Source of the DNA: Enterovibrio sp045679545
GTDB taxonomy: Bacteria > Pseudomonadota > Gammaproteobacteria > Enterobacterales > Vibrionaceae
Direction: 5' to 3'
DNA length: 64,000 nt
Assembly: GCF_045679545.1 (NCBI RefSeq)
Contig: NZ_CP166194.1
Span: 1,364,001-1,428,000 of the forward strand
In this document: positions 43,630 to 52,623 of the stretch, in pieces
Layout of the letters: each line of letters begins with the position of its first letter
Numbering within the stretch: the stretch's first letter is position 1
Program-made: the position numbers and the translations under genes
Notes under the pieces: model-generated
What the model was told of the DNA's origin: nothing
Database searches by the model: none
What the model saw: the letters and a program-made list of their open reading frames with translations, nothing else

Positions 43630-44319
43630 GTGTTAATTATCAACGCATATAACATACTAAAACCACTGGCCGTTTTGCTCGCCGCTGTGGTTTCATTCTC
43701 CGCGAATGCCGAATCAAATCTGTCAGCTAACAGTTGCGACATTGATGTCGCTGATTTGAATATGCGGTATGACAACCGCATGGATTATCAGAACAAAAAT
43801 ACCCCCACGGATTTTTTCTTGCTGATGTTTTCAAACTCGCCAAGTTTTTGTCAAAACATGAAACGCAAAGGTAGCGAAAGTAGCGTGCCGTTTCAGTGTG
43901 ATTCTTCTAATCAATTCGGTTGGGTCGTTCATGGGCTTTGGGGCGAATCAGAACAGGCTTACAGAAAGGGCGATAACCGTGGTCATCCGCGCTTCTGCAA
44001 AGGAGATCTCAAACCTTTACCGCTAGCGACCATTAAGCCTTATTTGTGCATGAGCCCCGGCACTAAGTTACTACAGGGGCAATGGGAGAAGCACGGCGCG
44101 TGTGATTTTGAAACCCCAGAAGCTTATTTTGATAAAACCTTGGAGTTGGCGGAACAGTTCACCTTGCCGCCTGCATCACTGAATCCCAAAAAAGCCATTC
44201 GTTGGATGAGAGACAATAACCCAGCGTTGAAACATGTTTGGCTGCATCAGACACGTCATGAGTTTGGAATCTGCTTTAACAAGGATTTCAACGTCATGTC
44301 TTGCCCCAAAAAACGCTAG
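43630..44319 (+). CDS. Periplasmic ribonuclease T2 family protein
   Basis: A 229-residue RNase I-type endoribonuclease that makes 2',3'-cyclic phosphates from RNA. The signal peptide is LAVLLAAVVSFSANAESN. Both conserved active-site segments are present: FGWVVHGLWGESEQAY (CAS I, His) and GQWEKHGACDFETPEAYFDK (CAS II, Glu-Lys-His-Gly). Several cysteines suggest disulfides in the periplasm. The start is unclear: GTG at 43630 lies inside the AGAGGAG site, whereas the best-spaced codon after that site is ATT at 43636. It converges with the MFS gene, overlapping its end by 4 nt. Confidence 0.93.
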   Translation: MLIINAYNILKPLAVLLAAVVSFSANAESNLSANSCDIDVADLNMRYDNRMDYQNKNTPTDFFLLMFSNSPSFCQNMKRKGSESSVPFQCDSSNQFGWVVHGLWGESEQAYRKGDNRGHPRFCKGDLKPLPLATIKPYLCMSPGTKLLQGQWEKHGACDFETPEAYFDKTLELAEQFTLPPASLNPKKAIRWMRDNNPALKHVWLHQTRHEFGICFNKDFNVMSCPKKR

Positions 44320-45938
44320 GTTTTCGCAGGATCTTGTTTGAGGTTGTCATCGTGCGCTTTGTTGATAGAAGCAATCAGCGCGTTGATTTCCTCAGCTTCT
44401 TCCGCCGTGGAACCCTCTAACAAGCTTTCAAGCACCAAGTTGTTTATCCGCGCCTTGCGAAGCATGAACAAATCATGCAGTGAATAGGCGATTTCCAAAC
44501 GGCGTTTCGGGAATTGGGCGATCAAGTGTCGGATCATCTCGCCGGAACGTTTGGGGTAAGCGAGTACCATGTTCTTCGCCACGTCGTTAGCGTTCAACTC
44601 TGAGCCTTGCAACGCAAGTTTGATCAGTAGCCCTGGGTCTGTGGGGTTTTGCCCCAAGGCCGCCAGCAGGAGTTTCAGCTCTGGGTTAGTGGTGTTGGTG
44701 TCTTTAAAGTCCAGCATGGGGTCAAAATCTGTCGAAGCAATCGGTTGGACACTGACTTTGAACTGGTTGGTAGAGGGCATTTTTTCAGTGCGGACATAAA
44801 GCTTCCTGATCATCAGGAATGCAAACACAAAAACATGAACCGTGATGATGTAGTAATAGAGCCAAACCACACTAAACTCGCTCATCAAAGAACTGGCGAT
44901 AATCGGCCCGATAACACCGCCGGCCCCCAACAATATTTGCATAGTGCTGGTAACGGGCATCGCTTCTTTTGGGTCGATGTGGTCAAACACTTGCGTGACG
45001 GCTAACGGAAACAATGCCACACCAGAACCACCGGAAATCCAGAAAAGGACGGCTAATACCTCTATGGGATAGGGATGGAAATTGTCGAGCACGATCAAGC
45101 TGTTGCTTATCACTCCCATCACCATCAGCCCTGATGCGATGACGCGTTTGTCATACCTGTCCGCTAACCATCCTGTGGGAAACTGCGTAAGCAACCCGCC
45201 CATTTGATACGAACCCAAAATAAGCGACAACCAAATGCCGGAAATTCCTTTGCTATAAGCGTATAGCGAAATGAGCGATACGCTTGACGCGTTAATTAAA
45301 CCCGCACAAAAACACGAAAGTGTGCCCGAGGGGGAGTAATTCCAGAGTTTCTTTAAGGTAATCGGTGTGCTTCTCGCCGGTAATTCAGGCGCGGGTAGTC
45401 GGCTCATGGACATAATGATGAGCGAGAAACACAGAAAAACAGAGATTAAGCCAAACAAACGCGGATCTTGTTCGTTGAACATTCCGAATAGGAAAGGCGC
45501 TGTGCCAAAACCGATCGCAAAACAGATCTGATATGTGCCGTAAACGCGCCCTCGATTGCTTCGGTCACTTAAAACGTTGAGCCAGCTTTCCAGCGTGATG
45601 AATGAAGTCACATAGCAAAAACCGGCGATCATCCGAAGTGCGCCAGTGAGCCAAATGTCCGTTGTGTAACTGTGGATCACTGACACGATCGACAGCATCG
45701 CCGCCATGGATGCAAATGCGCGAATATGTCCCGCCCGCAGCACAGCACGTGAACCAAAGAGCCCAGCACAAATCGCGCCCACCGCAAACATACTCATGGC
45801 GAGACCAATGTTTGAGGTTTCGTAGCCACTTTCTTTCATGCGAATAGGCAGCATGATGAAGAAAAGGTTGTGGCTGATGGCAAAGCCAAAAATGGTAAAA
45901 AGTATCGGCCGAATGCGCCAAAATATATTTTTTTTCAT
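44316..45938 (-). CDS. MFS transporter with C-terminal cytoplasmic extension
   Basis: A 540-residue protein. The first 390 residues form a 12-helix MFS carrier of the YcaD/UMF-like kind, with the loop GRVYGTYQICFAIGFGTAPF and the helix 8-9 loop GWLADRYDKRVIASGLMVM. About 150 residues follow the last helix (from VRTEKMPSTNQF). They are predicted mostly helical, with LKLLLAALGQNPTDPGLLIK and RHLIAQFPKRRLEIAYSLHD, and end acidic and polar. Such a tail is not part of the standard family, so it could be a regulatory or partner-binding domain. Substrate unknown. A candidate operator palindrome lies 38 bp upstream. Confidence 0.88.
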   Translation of the reverse strand: MKKNIFWRIRPILFTIFGFAISHNLFFIMLPIRMKESGYETSNIGLAMSMFAVGAICAGLFGSRAVLRAGHIRAFASMAAMLSIVSVIHSYTTDIWLTGALRMIAGFCYVTSFITLESWLNVLSDRSNRGRVYGTYQICFAIGFGTAPFLFGMFNEQDPRLFGLISVFLCFSLIIMSMSRLPAPELPARSTPITLKKLWNYSPSGTLSCFCAGLINASSVSLISLYAYSKGISGIWLSLILGSYQMGGLLTQFPTGWLADRYDKRVIASGLMVMGVISNSLIVLDNFHPYPIEVLAVLFWISGGSGVALFPLAVTQVFDHIDPKEAMPVTSTMQILLGAGGVIGPIIASSLMSEFSVVWLYYYIITVHVFVFAFLMIRKLYVRTEKMPSTNQFKVSVQPIASTDFDPMLDFKDTNTTNPELKLLLAALGQNPTDPGLLIKLALQGSELNANDVAKNMVLAYPKRSGEMIRHLIAQFPKRRLEIAYSLHDLFMLRKARINNLVLESLLEGSTAEEAEEINALIASINKAHDDNLKQDPAKT

Positions 45939-45975
45939 ATCCGTATGTCGTTTGATTCTTCCAAATTAAGCGTAG

Positions 45976-45995
45976 GTTGTATTTCTCGATACAAC
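45976..45995. promoter_or_regulatory. Candidate operator palindrome upstream of the MFS gene
   Basis: Perfect 7-bp arms GTTGTAT/ATACAAC with a 6-bp centre, 38 bp upstream of the MFS start. The size and symmetry fit TetR-type operators, but no regulator gene is adjacent. The rest of 45939-46348 (about 410 nt) is AT-rich and empty. Confidence 0.4.
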
Positions 45996-46348
45996 TGTCA
46001 ATTAGACACAGTGAGAGGCGTGCATTCCGTGCGTTTGAATCGTTACTGATTGGGCGGATGTATCGTTTGAAATACTAACATTAGATGTCGCTGGCCCTTA
46101 GCCTCGCTGGGGGGCAATGCCTTGAACTCTTGTCTTTCTGACAGCATTCTTATTAATGGAATGACAATAACTTAGGTGGCAATAGTTTTGCTTTCTCGGC
46201 CTAGAGTTTAATTTTAGCTTATGAGTGATTATTAGCGTTTTTCGGATGGTTTTTTGTTTTTTAACTTGGTAGGGTCAATTTTGAGTTATCTTGATTAAAT
46301 CCAAACGCGTTTGATTGATTTGGTGTGTCCGTTAAATAAGGCGAATTG

Positions 46349-46816
46349 ATGGTTAACATAGAAAAACTAATACCAGAACATAAAAGCCAAGTACGTAAGA
46401 TTTCACTTAGTGAAGAACAAGCGAAATATACCGCACTGCCGAAAGAATTTCTTGCTGATGACAGCGAAAACACCGAACGTTTTGTCGTTATGCTTGATGG
46501 TTGTGTTGTAGGGTATTTTAAAATTGAGCGGGCATTTCCCACTCAACTCGATGCATGTGAAGATAATGCTATTGGGCTTAGAAAATTTGCAATTGATGTA
46601 AATCAGCAAGGGAAAGGATTGGGGAAAGCAGCGGTCTTATTACTGGGGAAGACGGCCAAGGAACATTTCCCAGAATCAGACTGGTTGTACTTGACAGTGA
46701 ACTGTAAAAATACAGTTGCATATCAGTGTTATCTGAAAGGGGGCTTTGAAGACACACATGAGCGATATCTTGGTGGGCCCAATGGCCCTCAGCACATTAT
46801 GAGACTTGGGATCTAA
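46349..46816 (+). CDS. GNAT-family N-acetyltransferase
   Basis: A 155-residue acyl-CoA-dependent acetyltransferase. The acetyl-CoA binding motif A lies in IGLRKFAIDVNQQGKGLGKA (Q/RxxGxG/A form), followed by VLLLGKTAKEHFPESDWLYL and motif B YQCYLKGGFEDTHER. ATG 46349 follows AAGG with seven-base spacing. The gene and its flanks are noticeably more AT-rich than neighbours, suggesting recent acquisition. No substrate prediction is possible. Confidence 0.88.
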   Translation: MVNIEKLIPEHKSQVRKISLSEEQAKYTALPKEFLADDSENTERFVVMLDGCVVGYFKIERAFPTQLDACEDNAIGLRKFAIDVNQQGKGLGKAAVLLLGKTAKEHFPESDWLYLTVNCKNTVAYQCYLKGGFEDTHERYLGGPNGPQHIMRLGI

Positions 46817-47181
46817 CACCAGAAAACACGTAAAGTGAATGTCTATTCAGTCTTATGTTTATATTTTCTGTTGATCATTTCTCTTGGCTGGTTAACATGG
46901 CTTTGTTGGTTAACATACATTTACTGGTTGAAATTAATTTCTTGTATTAATAAATATTCTGATTTTAAAGTCCTCTCATTCTCTTTCATTATCTTACATT
47001 GGATATTTCGAATTGAGATATCGTCTCTTTAATGAAGCATCTAATTCCATTTGACACTGATTATCTTTCCTTTAATAAACTGTGATCCTGTTTCCGTTAG
47101 CAAATATTTACATTTACATTGTGTGGAAGAATATAGCCCTGAGTGTTTGACTGAAATTGTCAAATAAAAAGGACGACATCT
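46817..47181. other. AT-rich intergenic region
   Basis: About 365 nt between the acetyltransferase and the peptidase. It holds a 65-codon frame (46835-47032) of very hydrophobic, Leu/Ile/Trp-rich composition without a ribosome site, which I do not call a gene. The peptidase promoter must lie here. Confidence 0.4.
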
Positions 47182-48993
47182 ATGAAGACATTCAATGTTA
47201 GTGGTAAAAGTCTGTTGGTCGTGGCAATGAGTGCCGCATTGCTGACGGGTTTTGCTGGCTGTGAAGACCCACGCTGGGTTGCAAACAAAGTCAGTAAGTC
47301 AATCAAGGAAAAAAATCTGGTTGATCATCTTGAGGCCATGGAAGCGGCAGCCGTTCCAACGCCTGACGGCGGTTCAACAACGCGTGCGGCTGGGACTGAG
47401 GGTTACGCCAATTCCGCCGAATACATCAAAGCCACGCTGGAAGCGAATGGCTACGACGTGACATTCCAACCCTTCGATTTTCGAAGCTGGTCGGAACAAG
47501 ATGGCACAACCCTGAGTGTAAATGGGCAAGCGCTGGTTCATGTTCGTGATGCAACGGATGATATTCCGGCTGATTATGCTGCCATGTCTTATTCTGGTGG
47601 TTCTGACGGTGCATTGAGCGCCGACATTGCCTTTGTGACGCCCGATTTTGACTTTGAATCCCCAGATTATGATGACACTGATGGGTGTGAAGCCAGCGAC
47701 TTTGATGGCGTTGATGTCACCGGAAAAGTGGCGGTTATCCAACGTGGTGGTTGTACCTTTGATGCGAAAGTCGTCAATGCTGAAAACGCGGGTGCGGTTG
47801 GTGTTATCGTGTTCAACCAAGGTAACAATGATGGGCGCAAAGCCGTGGTCAATGGCACTTTGGGCAGTGACAGTGAAGCGACGATACCTGCCTTTGGTGC
47901 GCGCTATGATCTCGGTAAAGCTTGGTATGACCTCGCGCAATCGGATACGGTCGCCGCGGCATTGAATATCGGCGTGGAAGACGAAGTGGTGGTCACGCAA
48001 AACCTGCTGGCTGAAACCCAAAAAGGGAACCCCGATCAGATCGTGATGTTGGGCGCACACTTAGATTCGGTGCCAGAAGGGCCGGGTATTAATGATAACG
48101 GCTCAGGCAGCGCGGGGATCTTGGAATATGCCATTCGCCTTCAGAAAAAAATGAAACAACTGCCTGTTAACCAAAAGAACAAGGTACGTTTCGCTTGGTG
48201 GGCGGCAGAAGAAGCAGGCTTAATTGGCTCTGAGTATTACACCAACGAAGTGTTAGGCGGTTATTACAACGATGCGCAAGCGCAAATCATGGAGGAAGTG
48301 GGGGTTACCGATCCCGCAGAGCTCACTGATGCACAGCGTGATTTGGTGGAGGCGCGGTATCTTGAAATCAACCCGATCAAGATGTACCTCAACTTCGACA
48401 TGATCGGCTCACCTAACTACGTGTTTGGTGTGATGGATGGCGATTTGTCTGACACCAAAGACAGCCCAGACAATGCATACCCAGGTGACTTTGAGCCACC
48501 AGAAGGAACGTCGCACATCGAAGGTCTGTTCAACGAGTTCTTTACTGATAAAGATGAATCCACCGTGCCGCAGGCCTTGTCGAAACGCTCAGATTACTCG
48601 GGCTTCGCCGATTGGGGCGTCGCATTTGGTGGTCTGTTCACCGGTGCTGAGCAAATCAAGTCTGCAGAAGAAGCCGAGCAATTCGGCGGTGAGGTGGATG
48701 TGGCTTATGACAAGTGTTACCACCAAGCCTGTGATGACCTCAATAACGTGAGCAACAAGGCGTTAAGAGTGAACTCGAAAGCACTGGCCTATGTGGCAAC
48801 CTTCTATGCAATGAGTGACGATCTTTATGCGGATGGACGCGAGGAAGAGCCTGAGCAGCGTACACTGCTACGTTCATTCTCGGTGCAAGAATCTAGCAAC
48901 CAACATCGCATTGGCGAGAGAATCAAATCTGCCTCGCGTGAAGTGGCGGATCATGGTCACTTCCACGGCGATTTCGACCAAGATCGTGAATAG
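47182..48993 (+). CDS. Exported M28-family aminopeptidase with PA domain
   Basis: A 603-residue zinc aminopeptidase. The signal peptide ends LLTGFAGCEDP, a possible lipoprotein signal with the Cys at 27. A PA insertion (about 135-230) includes KVAVIQRGGCTFDAKVVNAE. The M28 catalytic domain carries the two-zinc ligands in VMLGAHLDSVPEGPGINDNG (His, bridging Asp), WAAEEAGLIGSEYY (catalytic Glu pair), NFDMIGSPNY (Asp) and CYHQACDDLNN (His). The C-terminal 60 residues (from EEEPEQRTLLRSFSVQESSN) are polar and His-rich. It resembles secreted leucine/lysyl aminopeptidases. Start supported by AAGGA. Confidence 0.93.
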   Translation: MKTFNVSGKSLLVVAMSAALLTGFAGCEDPRWVANKVSKSIKEKNLVDHLEAMEAAAVPTPDGGSTTRAAGTEGYANSAEYIKATLEANGYDVTFQPFDFRSWSEQDGTTLSVNGQALVHVRDATDDIPADYAAMSYSGGSDGALSADIAFVTPDFDFESPDYDDTDGCEASDFDGVDVTGKVAVIQRGGCTFDAKVVNAENAGAVGVIVFNQGNNDGRKAVVNGTLGSDSEATIPAFGARYDLGKAWYDLAQSDTVAAALNIGVEDEVVVTQNLLAETQKGNPDQIVMLGAHLDSVPEGPGINDNGSGSAGILEYAIRLQKKMKQLPVNQKNKVRFAWWAAEEAGLIGSEYYTNEVLGGYYNDAQAQIMEEVGVTDPAELTDAQRDLVEARYLEINPIKMYLNFDMIGSPNYVFGVMDGDLSDTKDSPDNAYPGDFEPPEGTSHIEGLFNEFFTDKDESTVPQALSKRSDYSGFADWGVAFGGLFTGAEQIKSAEEAEQFGGEVDVAYDKCYHQACDDLNNVSNKALRVNSKALAYVATFYAMSDDLYADGREEEPEQRTLLRSFSVQESSNQHRIGERIKSASREVADHGHFHGDFDQDRE

Positions 48994-49092
48994 TCAGCAG
49001 ATAGCCTGATTCGCGTTAGTTAATGCATTAGTTAATGCATTAGAGTGAATACAGTAAAGCCGATTAAGAAGTAAACCTAAAACCTAAAACCA

Positions 49093-49114
49093 AGGGAGCC
49101 AAATGGCTCCCTTT
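49093..49114. terminator. Bidirectional terminator, peptidase / quiC
   Basis: Perfect 10-bp arms AAGGGAGCCA/TGGCTCCCTT with a 2-nt loop lie between convergent genes. CTTTTCG follows on plus and GGTTTT on minus. Confidence 0.85.
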
Positions 49115-49146
49115 TCGATTTTCTATGTATTTGTCCCAAAACGAGA

Positions 49147-51000
49147 TTATTTAGCCATTTCTCCTGCTTGCATGGCGAGGCGCATTTGGCTGTTGGCGGC
49201 ACCGAACCCTTGGTATCCATTGCGTTGAACGATCTCGAAACAGAATCTGCCTGCAAACAAAGTGGTATAGAGTTGGTAGAAACTGCCGTTTTCATCTTCG
49301 TCATACAAGATATTAAAGCGCTTGAGCTTGGCAATAGTTTCATCCGACAGGGCGAATCGTGCCGCTAAATCGTCGTAGTAATTCACCGTTGCTGGCAAGG
49401 TCGCTGTTTGTTGGGCATCCATAAACGCGGCTGTCGCGAAAATATCTGGGGTGGACAGCGCAATATGGTTCACGCCCGTGCCTGCGTATTGGTCAAGAAT
49501 CCGGCTCGACACGGTTCGCGAGGCTTGGCTGCTGTTTAAGGTAAAGCTCACACCGCGATCAGGCGTTTGTAGGGCTTGGCTTCGAATCAAACCACCAGGA
49601 TCGGTGACATTCACGGTTGGCATGGTTCGCATGCTGAACATGGAACGAAACACCAACACGGAATGGAGCATTTCTTCATAACTCATCGACAGCGCAATGT
49701 GATCGACTTTGTTCAAAAATGCTTGTGGTTCTGCTTCACTGTGCCACTGAAACTCTCGCTCCCAATGGGCGGGTTTTTCTGAGCTATCCACCATGTAAAG
49801 TAAGCTTTCACCTGGGCCATAAATGGCAGGAATGCCGTGAGTGTCGGTATTGGGGTTGCCATAAACGGGGGTGAATTCGAGTTTTTGGGCGCGCTCCACC
49901 ATGTCTTTCACGTTATCGCAGGTCATGCCGACTGCGCACACTGAAACACCGTGATGCTGGTGGAAGTTCTGTGCAAAGCTATCTGGCTCCATGTTCATCA
50001 CCAGATTGATCTTGCCTTGGCGCCACAATTCAACGTGTTTCTTTTTATGGGTTGCAGCATGTCTGAAGCCGAGTTGAGAAAGTCGTTTAGTGAGGCGTTG
50101 TTTCTCTTTGTCGTTCAGTGCAAACTCAATGAATTCGATGTCGCTCGGTGGCGAAACTGCGGGAATAGACGTGGCACTCACGTCGGGTGTTTTTTCCGCT
50201 GCATGGTTGGCGAACACTAATGAACGATAACCATCACGCGCTGTTTTCTCTGCTGATCCCGCACGAAACTGGTCGTTGAATATTTCCAGCGAGAAAGGGC
50301 CGTCATAGCCGGTGGCATGCATGTTGGTAACGAACTTATCAAGTGGCAGATCGCCTTGGCCAGGGAAGCAGCGATAATGTCGGCTCCAGCTTAGGTGATC
50401 CATTGACAAACTTGGCGCGTCGGCAACTTGCACTAAGAATATTCTGTCACCGGGAATATTGAGCATGGTGTCAAGCTCAGTTTGTCGCGAGAAAATGTGG
50501 AAAGTATCTAAGCACAGGCCCACATTTTTGTGGTTGGCACGACGCACGATTTCCCACGAATCGCGATAGTCATAGACGTATTTCCCCCATGCCAGCGCTT
50601 CATAAGCAATCCGCATATTACGCTTTGCTGCGCGCTCGCCTAACTCATGAAAATCATCGGCTGCTCGTTGTATACCGCCCAAAGCATGCGGTGATGTATT
50701 GCTGCAGACCATTAACAGATCAGTACCCAACGCTTCCATTAGGTCAAATTTTCGCTCAGCGCGATCAAAGGCTTTTTGGCGATAAGGAGCAGGTAAGCCT
50801 TCAAAGTCTCGAAAGGGCTGATAGGTCACCACTTCTAAACCGTGATCGTCTAACATACGGCGGATTTCTTTCACAGAACCGTTGTGGGTGATCAGATCAC
50901 TTTCAAAAATTTCGATGCCACGAAAGCCGGCTTTTGCGATCGCTTCAATACGCTCACGAAAAGTGCCGGATAAACACACGGTTGCAATGGAGTAGATCAT
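49147..51000 (-). CDS. quiC: 3-dehydroshikimate dehydratase (two-domain, QuiC type)
   Basis: A 617-residue cytoplasmic enzyme that dehydrates 3-dehydroshikimate to protocatechuate. The N-terminal TIM barrel (about 1-275) is of the xylose-isomerase/AP-endonuclease type: YSIATVCLSGTFRERIEAIA, GIEIFESDLITHNGSV, ALAWGKYVYDYRDSWEI and DTFHIFSRQTEL. The C-terminal half (about 290-600) is HPPD-like with two VOC domains, including the metal-type residues in NHIALSTPDIFATAAFM and CFEIVQRNGYQGFGAANSQM. This fusion is the QuiC1 layout of Pseudomonas. The ATG overlaps the aroQ stop. It ends a three-gene minus-strand operon that supplies substrate to the lig genes. Confidence 0.92.
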   Translation of the reverse strand: MIYSIATVCLSGTFRERIEAIAKAGFRGIEIFESDLITHNGSVKEIRRMLDDHGLEVVTYQPFRDFEGLPAPYRQKAFDRAERKFDLMEALGTDLLMVCSNTSPHALGGIQRAADDFHELGERAAKRNMRIAYEALAWGKYVYDYRDSWEIVRRANHKNVGLCLDTFHIFSRQTELDTMLNIPGDRIFLVQVADAPSLSMDHLSWSRHYRCFPGQGDLPLDKFVTNMHATGYDGPFSLEIFNDQFRAGSAEKTARDGYRSLVFANHAAEKTPDVSATSIPAVSPPSDIEFIEFALNDKEKQRLTKRLSQLGFRHAATHKKKHVELWRQGKINLVMNMEPDSFAQNFHQHHGVSVCAVGMTCDNVKDMVERAQKLEFTPVYGNPNTDTHGIPAIYGPGESLLYMVDSSEKPAHWEREFQWHSEAEPQAFLNKVDHIALSMSYEEMLHSVLVFRSMFSMRTMPTVNVTDPGGLIRSQALQTPDRGVSFTLNSSQASRTVSSRILDQYAGTGVNHIALSTPDIFATAAFMDAQQTATLPATVNYYDDLAARFALSDETIAKLKRFNILYDEDENGSFYQLYTTLFAGRFCFEIVQRNGYQGFGAANSQMRLAMQAGEMAK

Positions 51001-51458
51001 GCCTCGTCCCCGTATGTCGCCATGAGTCCATCAATGGCCAGTGCATAACCTTTTACGCCAAACCCAACAACAATGCCTGCTGCAACGGGGGAAAGATAAG
51101 AATGATGACGAAATTCCTCACGGGCATGGACATTGGAAATATGAATTTCAATGACGGGGACTTGTGCGCCCTTAATAGCATCTTGTAAGGCCACTGATGT
51201 ATGGGTGAACGCACCAGCATTAAACACCACGCCGATGATGTCACCGTTTGCGATTTTTCTTCCCGCATCATGCATAGCATCAATCAGAACGCCTTCATGG
51301 TTGCTTTGCATAAACTCAATCGCCACGCCGTGTTTTTGAGCGGCGTCGTGGCAGAGTGCTTCGACATCAGCGAGCGTTGTGTTGCCGTACAGGCCGGGTT
51401 CACGTTGGCCTAACAAGTTGAGATTGGGGCCATTCATTACCAGTATTGATTTCATCAT
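50997..51458 (-). CDS. aroQ: Type II 3-dehydroquinate dehydratase
   Basis: A 153-residue enzyme of the dodecameric type II family that interconverts 3-dehydroquinate and 3-dehydroshikimate. Landmarks are VMNGPNLNLLGQREPGLYGN with the catalytic Arg/Tyr loop, EFMQSNHEGVLIDAMHDA, FNAGAFTHTSVALQDAI, and EIHISNVHAREEFRHHSYLS with the active-site His. Its place beside QuiC and a TRAP transporter indicates a catabolic role (quinate branch) rather than biosynthesis, for which another copy probably exists. It lies 25 nt from the dehydrogenase gene and overlaps quiC by 4 nt. Confidence 0.94.
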   Translation of the reverse strand: MMKSILVMNGPNLNLLGQREPGLYGNTTLADVEALCHDAAQKHGVAIEFMQSNHEGVLIDAMHDAGRKIANGDIIGVVFNAGAFTHTSVALQDAIKGAQVPVIEIHISNVHAREEFRHHSYLSPVAAGIVVGFGVKGYALAIDGLMATYGDEA

Positions 51459-51483
51459 TGACTTCCTTGTTCAATCGAAAATA

Positions 51484-52548
51484 TTACCCAATATCATCGA
51501 TATATACGGTTCTTCCTGTTTTTACGGCCTCTAAAACGGCTTCGGTGACACGAAGGTTCTGAAGTCCATCTCGTACTGTTACCAAGGGTTTTTCTTGCTT
51601 GCGTATCACTCGACAAAAATGATTAAGCTGCTCAACCAAAGGATCTTTGCGCTCAAGGGGAATGATGTCGCTAGTAAAGGGTTTCCACCAAGAACGATCA
51701 GCTTTTATCGGATAATATTTAAGGCGCATGGTAGGCACTGAAATAGAGCCGTCAGTGCCTGCAATGTGGTAACAATTTTCATCAGTGCTCGTGGCGTACG
51801 CTTTGTTTTCTTGCGAGGTTTGCTCCCAGCTAGAGCCAGAAGCTGCCGTGTCGGAGAGTAAAAATGTCCCCAATGCGCCATTGGCAAAGCTGAGGTTAAT
51901 CGACACCGTGTCTTCCACATCAAAGTTGCGGCGACGGTTTGATGCCATGGCCTGCACAGCCACTATCTCGCCGCATAAATAGCGAAGGTTGCCAATTTCA
52001 TGGATCAAATTAATCAGAATAGGGCCGCCGCCTTCTTTGGTGCGCCAGGGGGCGGCGTCAAAGTAATCATCGGGTTTACAGAACAGAGCGCAACCTTGTA
52101 CGGCGACCAAAGCGCCCAGCACGTCGGAGTCAATCAGCTCTCGTGTCCGCTTGATGATGGGGCTGTGCATACGGTGGTGCCCAACTAATAGGGTGTCCCA
52201 AATACCGGGAGAGCGCATTGCAATGTTGAGTAATTCCGTCGCTTCTGCCACTGAATGTGCCACGGGCTTTTCAATCAAGACGGGAACCTTGTATTCCATG
52301 CACACTTTGGTTTGCTCGACATGCATGTTGTTAGGGGTGGCTAGGATGACGCCATCAATATGCAAAGCAGAAAGCATGTCGTTCAGATCAGAGAAGTGCG
52401 GTACGCCGCAATTTTTTGCGAGTTCAATGCTGGCTTCAAAAGGGTCAACAATGGCTGCAAGTTGACAGGCTTCGCTACTTTGGATGAGCTGAATGTGATT
52501 TTTCCCGATCAGACCCGCGCCAACAACAGCAAGGTTTAATGGTTCCAT
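51484..52548 (-). CDS. Gfo/Idh/MocA-family dehydrogenase
   Basis: A 354-residue NAD(P)-dependent oxidoreductase. The nucleotide site is LNLAVVGAGLIGKNHIQLIQ and the catalytic EKP motif VLIEKPVAHSVAEATELL. The middle domain has LINLIHEIGNLRYLCGEI and NRRRNFDVEDTVSINLSFAN. It is the first gene of the operon with aroQ and quiC. The cluster otherwise lacks a quinate/shikimate dehydrogenase (QuiA- or YdiB-type), so this protein is the obvious candidate for oxidising the imported ring acid to a dehydro form. That is inference; inositol or sugar dehydrogenase activity is equally typical of the family. ATG 52548 is preferred; a TTG at 52557 sits closer to the AAGGA site. Confidence 0.87.
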   Translation of the reverse strand: MEPLNLAVVGAGLIGKNHIQLIQSSEACQLAAIVDPFEASIELAKNCGVPHFSDLNDMLSALHIDGVILATPNNMHVEQTKVCMEYKVPVLIEKPVAHSVAEATELLNIAMRSPGIWDTLLVGHHRMHSPIIKRTRELIDSDVLGALVAVQGCALFCKPDDYFDAAPWRTKEGGGPILINLIHEIGNLRYLCGEIVAVQAMASNRRRNFDVEDTVSINLSFANGALGTFLLSDTAASGSSWEQTSQENKAYATSTDENCYHIAGTDGSISVPTMRLKYYPIKADRSWWKPFTSDIIPLERKDPLVEQLNHFCRVIRKQEKPLVTVRDGLQNLRVTEAVLEAVKTGRTVYIDDIG

Positions 52549-52623
52549 GTAGGGCAAATATCCTTCTTTGTTGATAGTGATTGGAGATTATTTTCAACAC
52601 GCGATTTTGGCTTACGAGAGCTT

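Noticed and set aside
43368..43781. 137-codon minus-strand frame across the 16-bp repeat and the RNase T2 start
   Set aside because: It is low-complexity where it crosses the repeat and overlaps a clear signal-peptide gene.
46835..47032. 65-codon very hydrophobic frame after the acetyltransferase
   Set aside because: It has no ribosome site and the composition is what an AT-rich stretch gives by chance.
49018..49041. Twice-repeated GTTAATGCATTA after the peptidase gene
   Set aside because: Only two copies of a 12-bp unit, too little to call an element.
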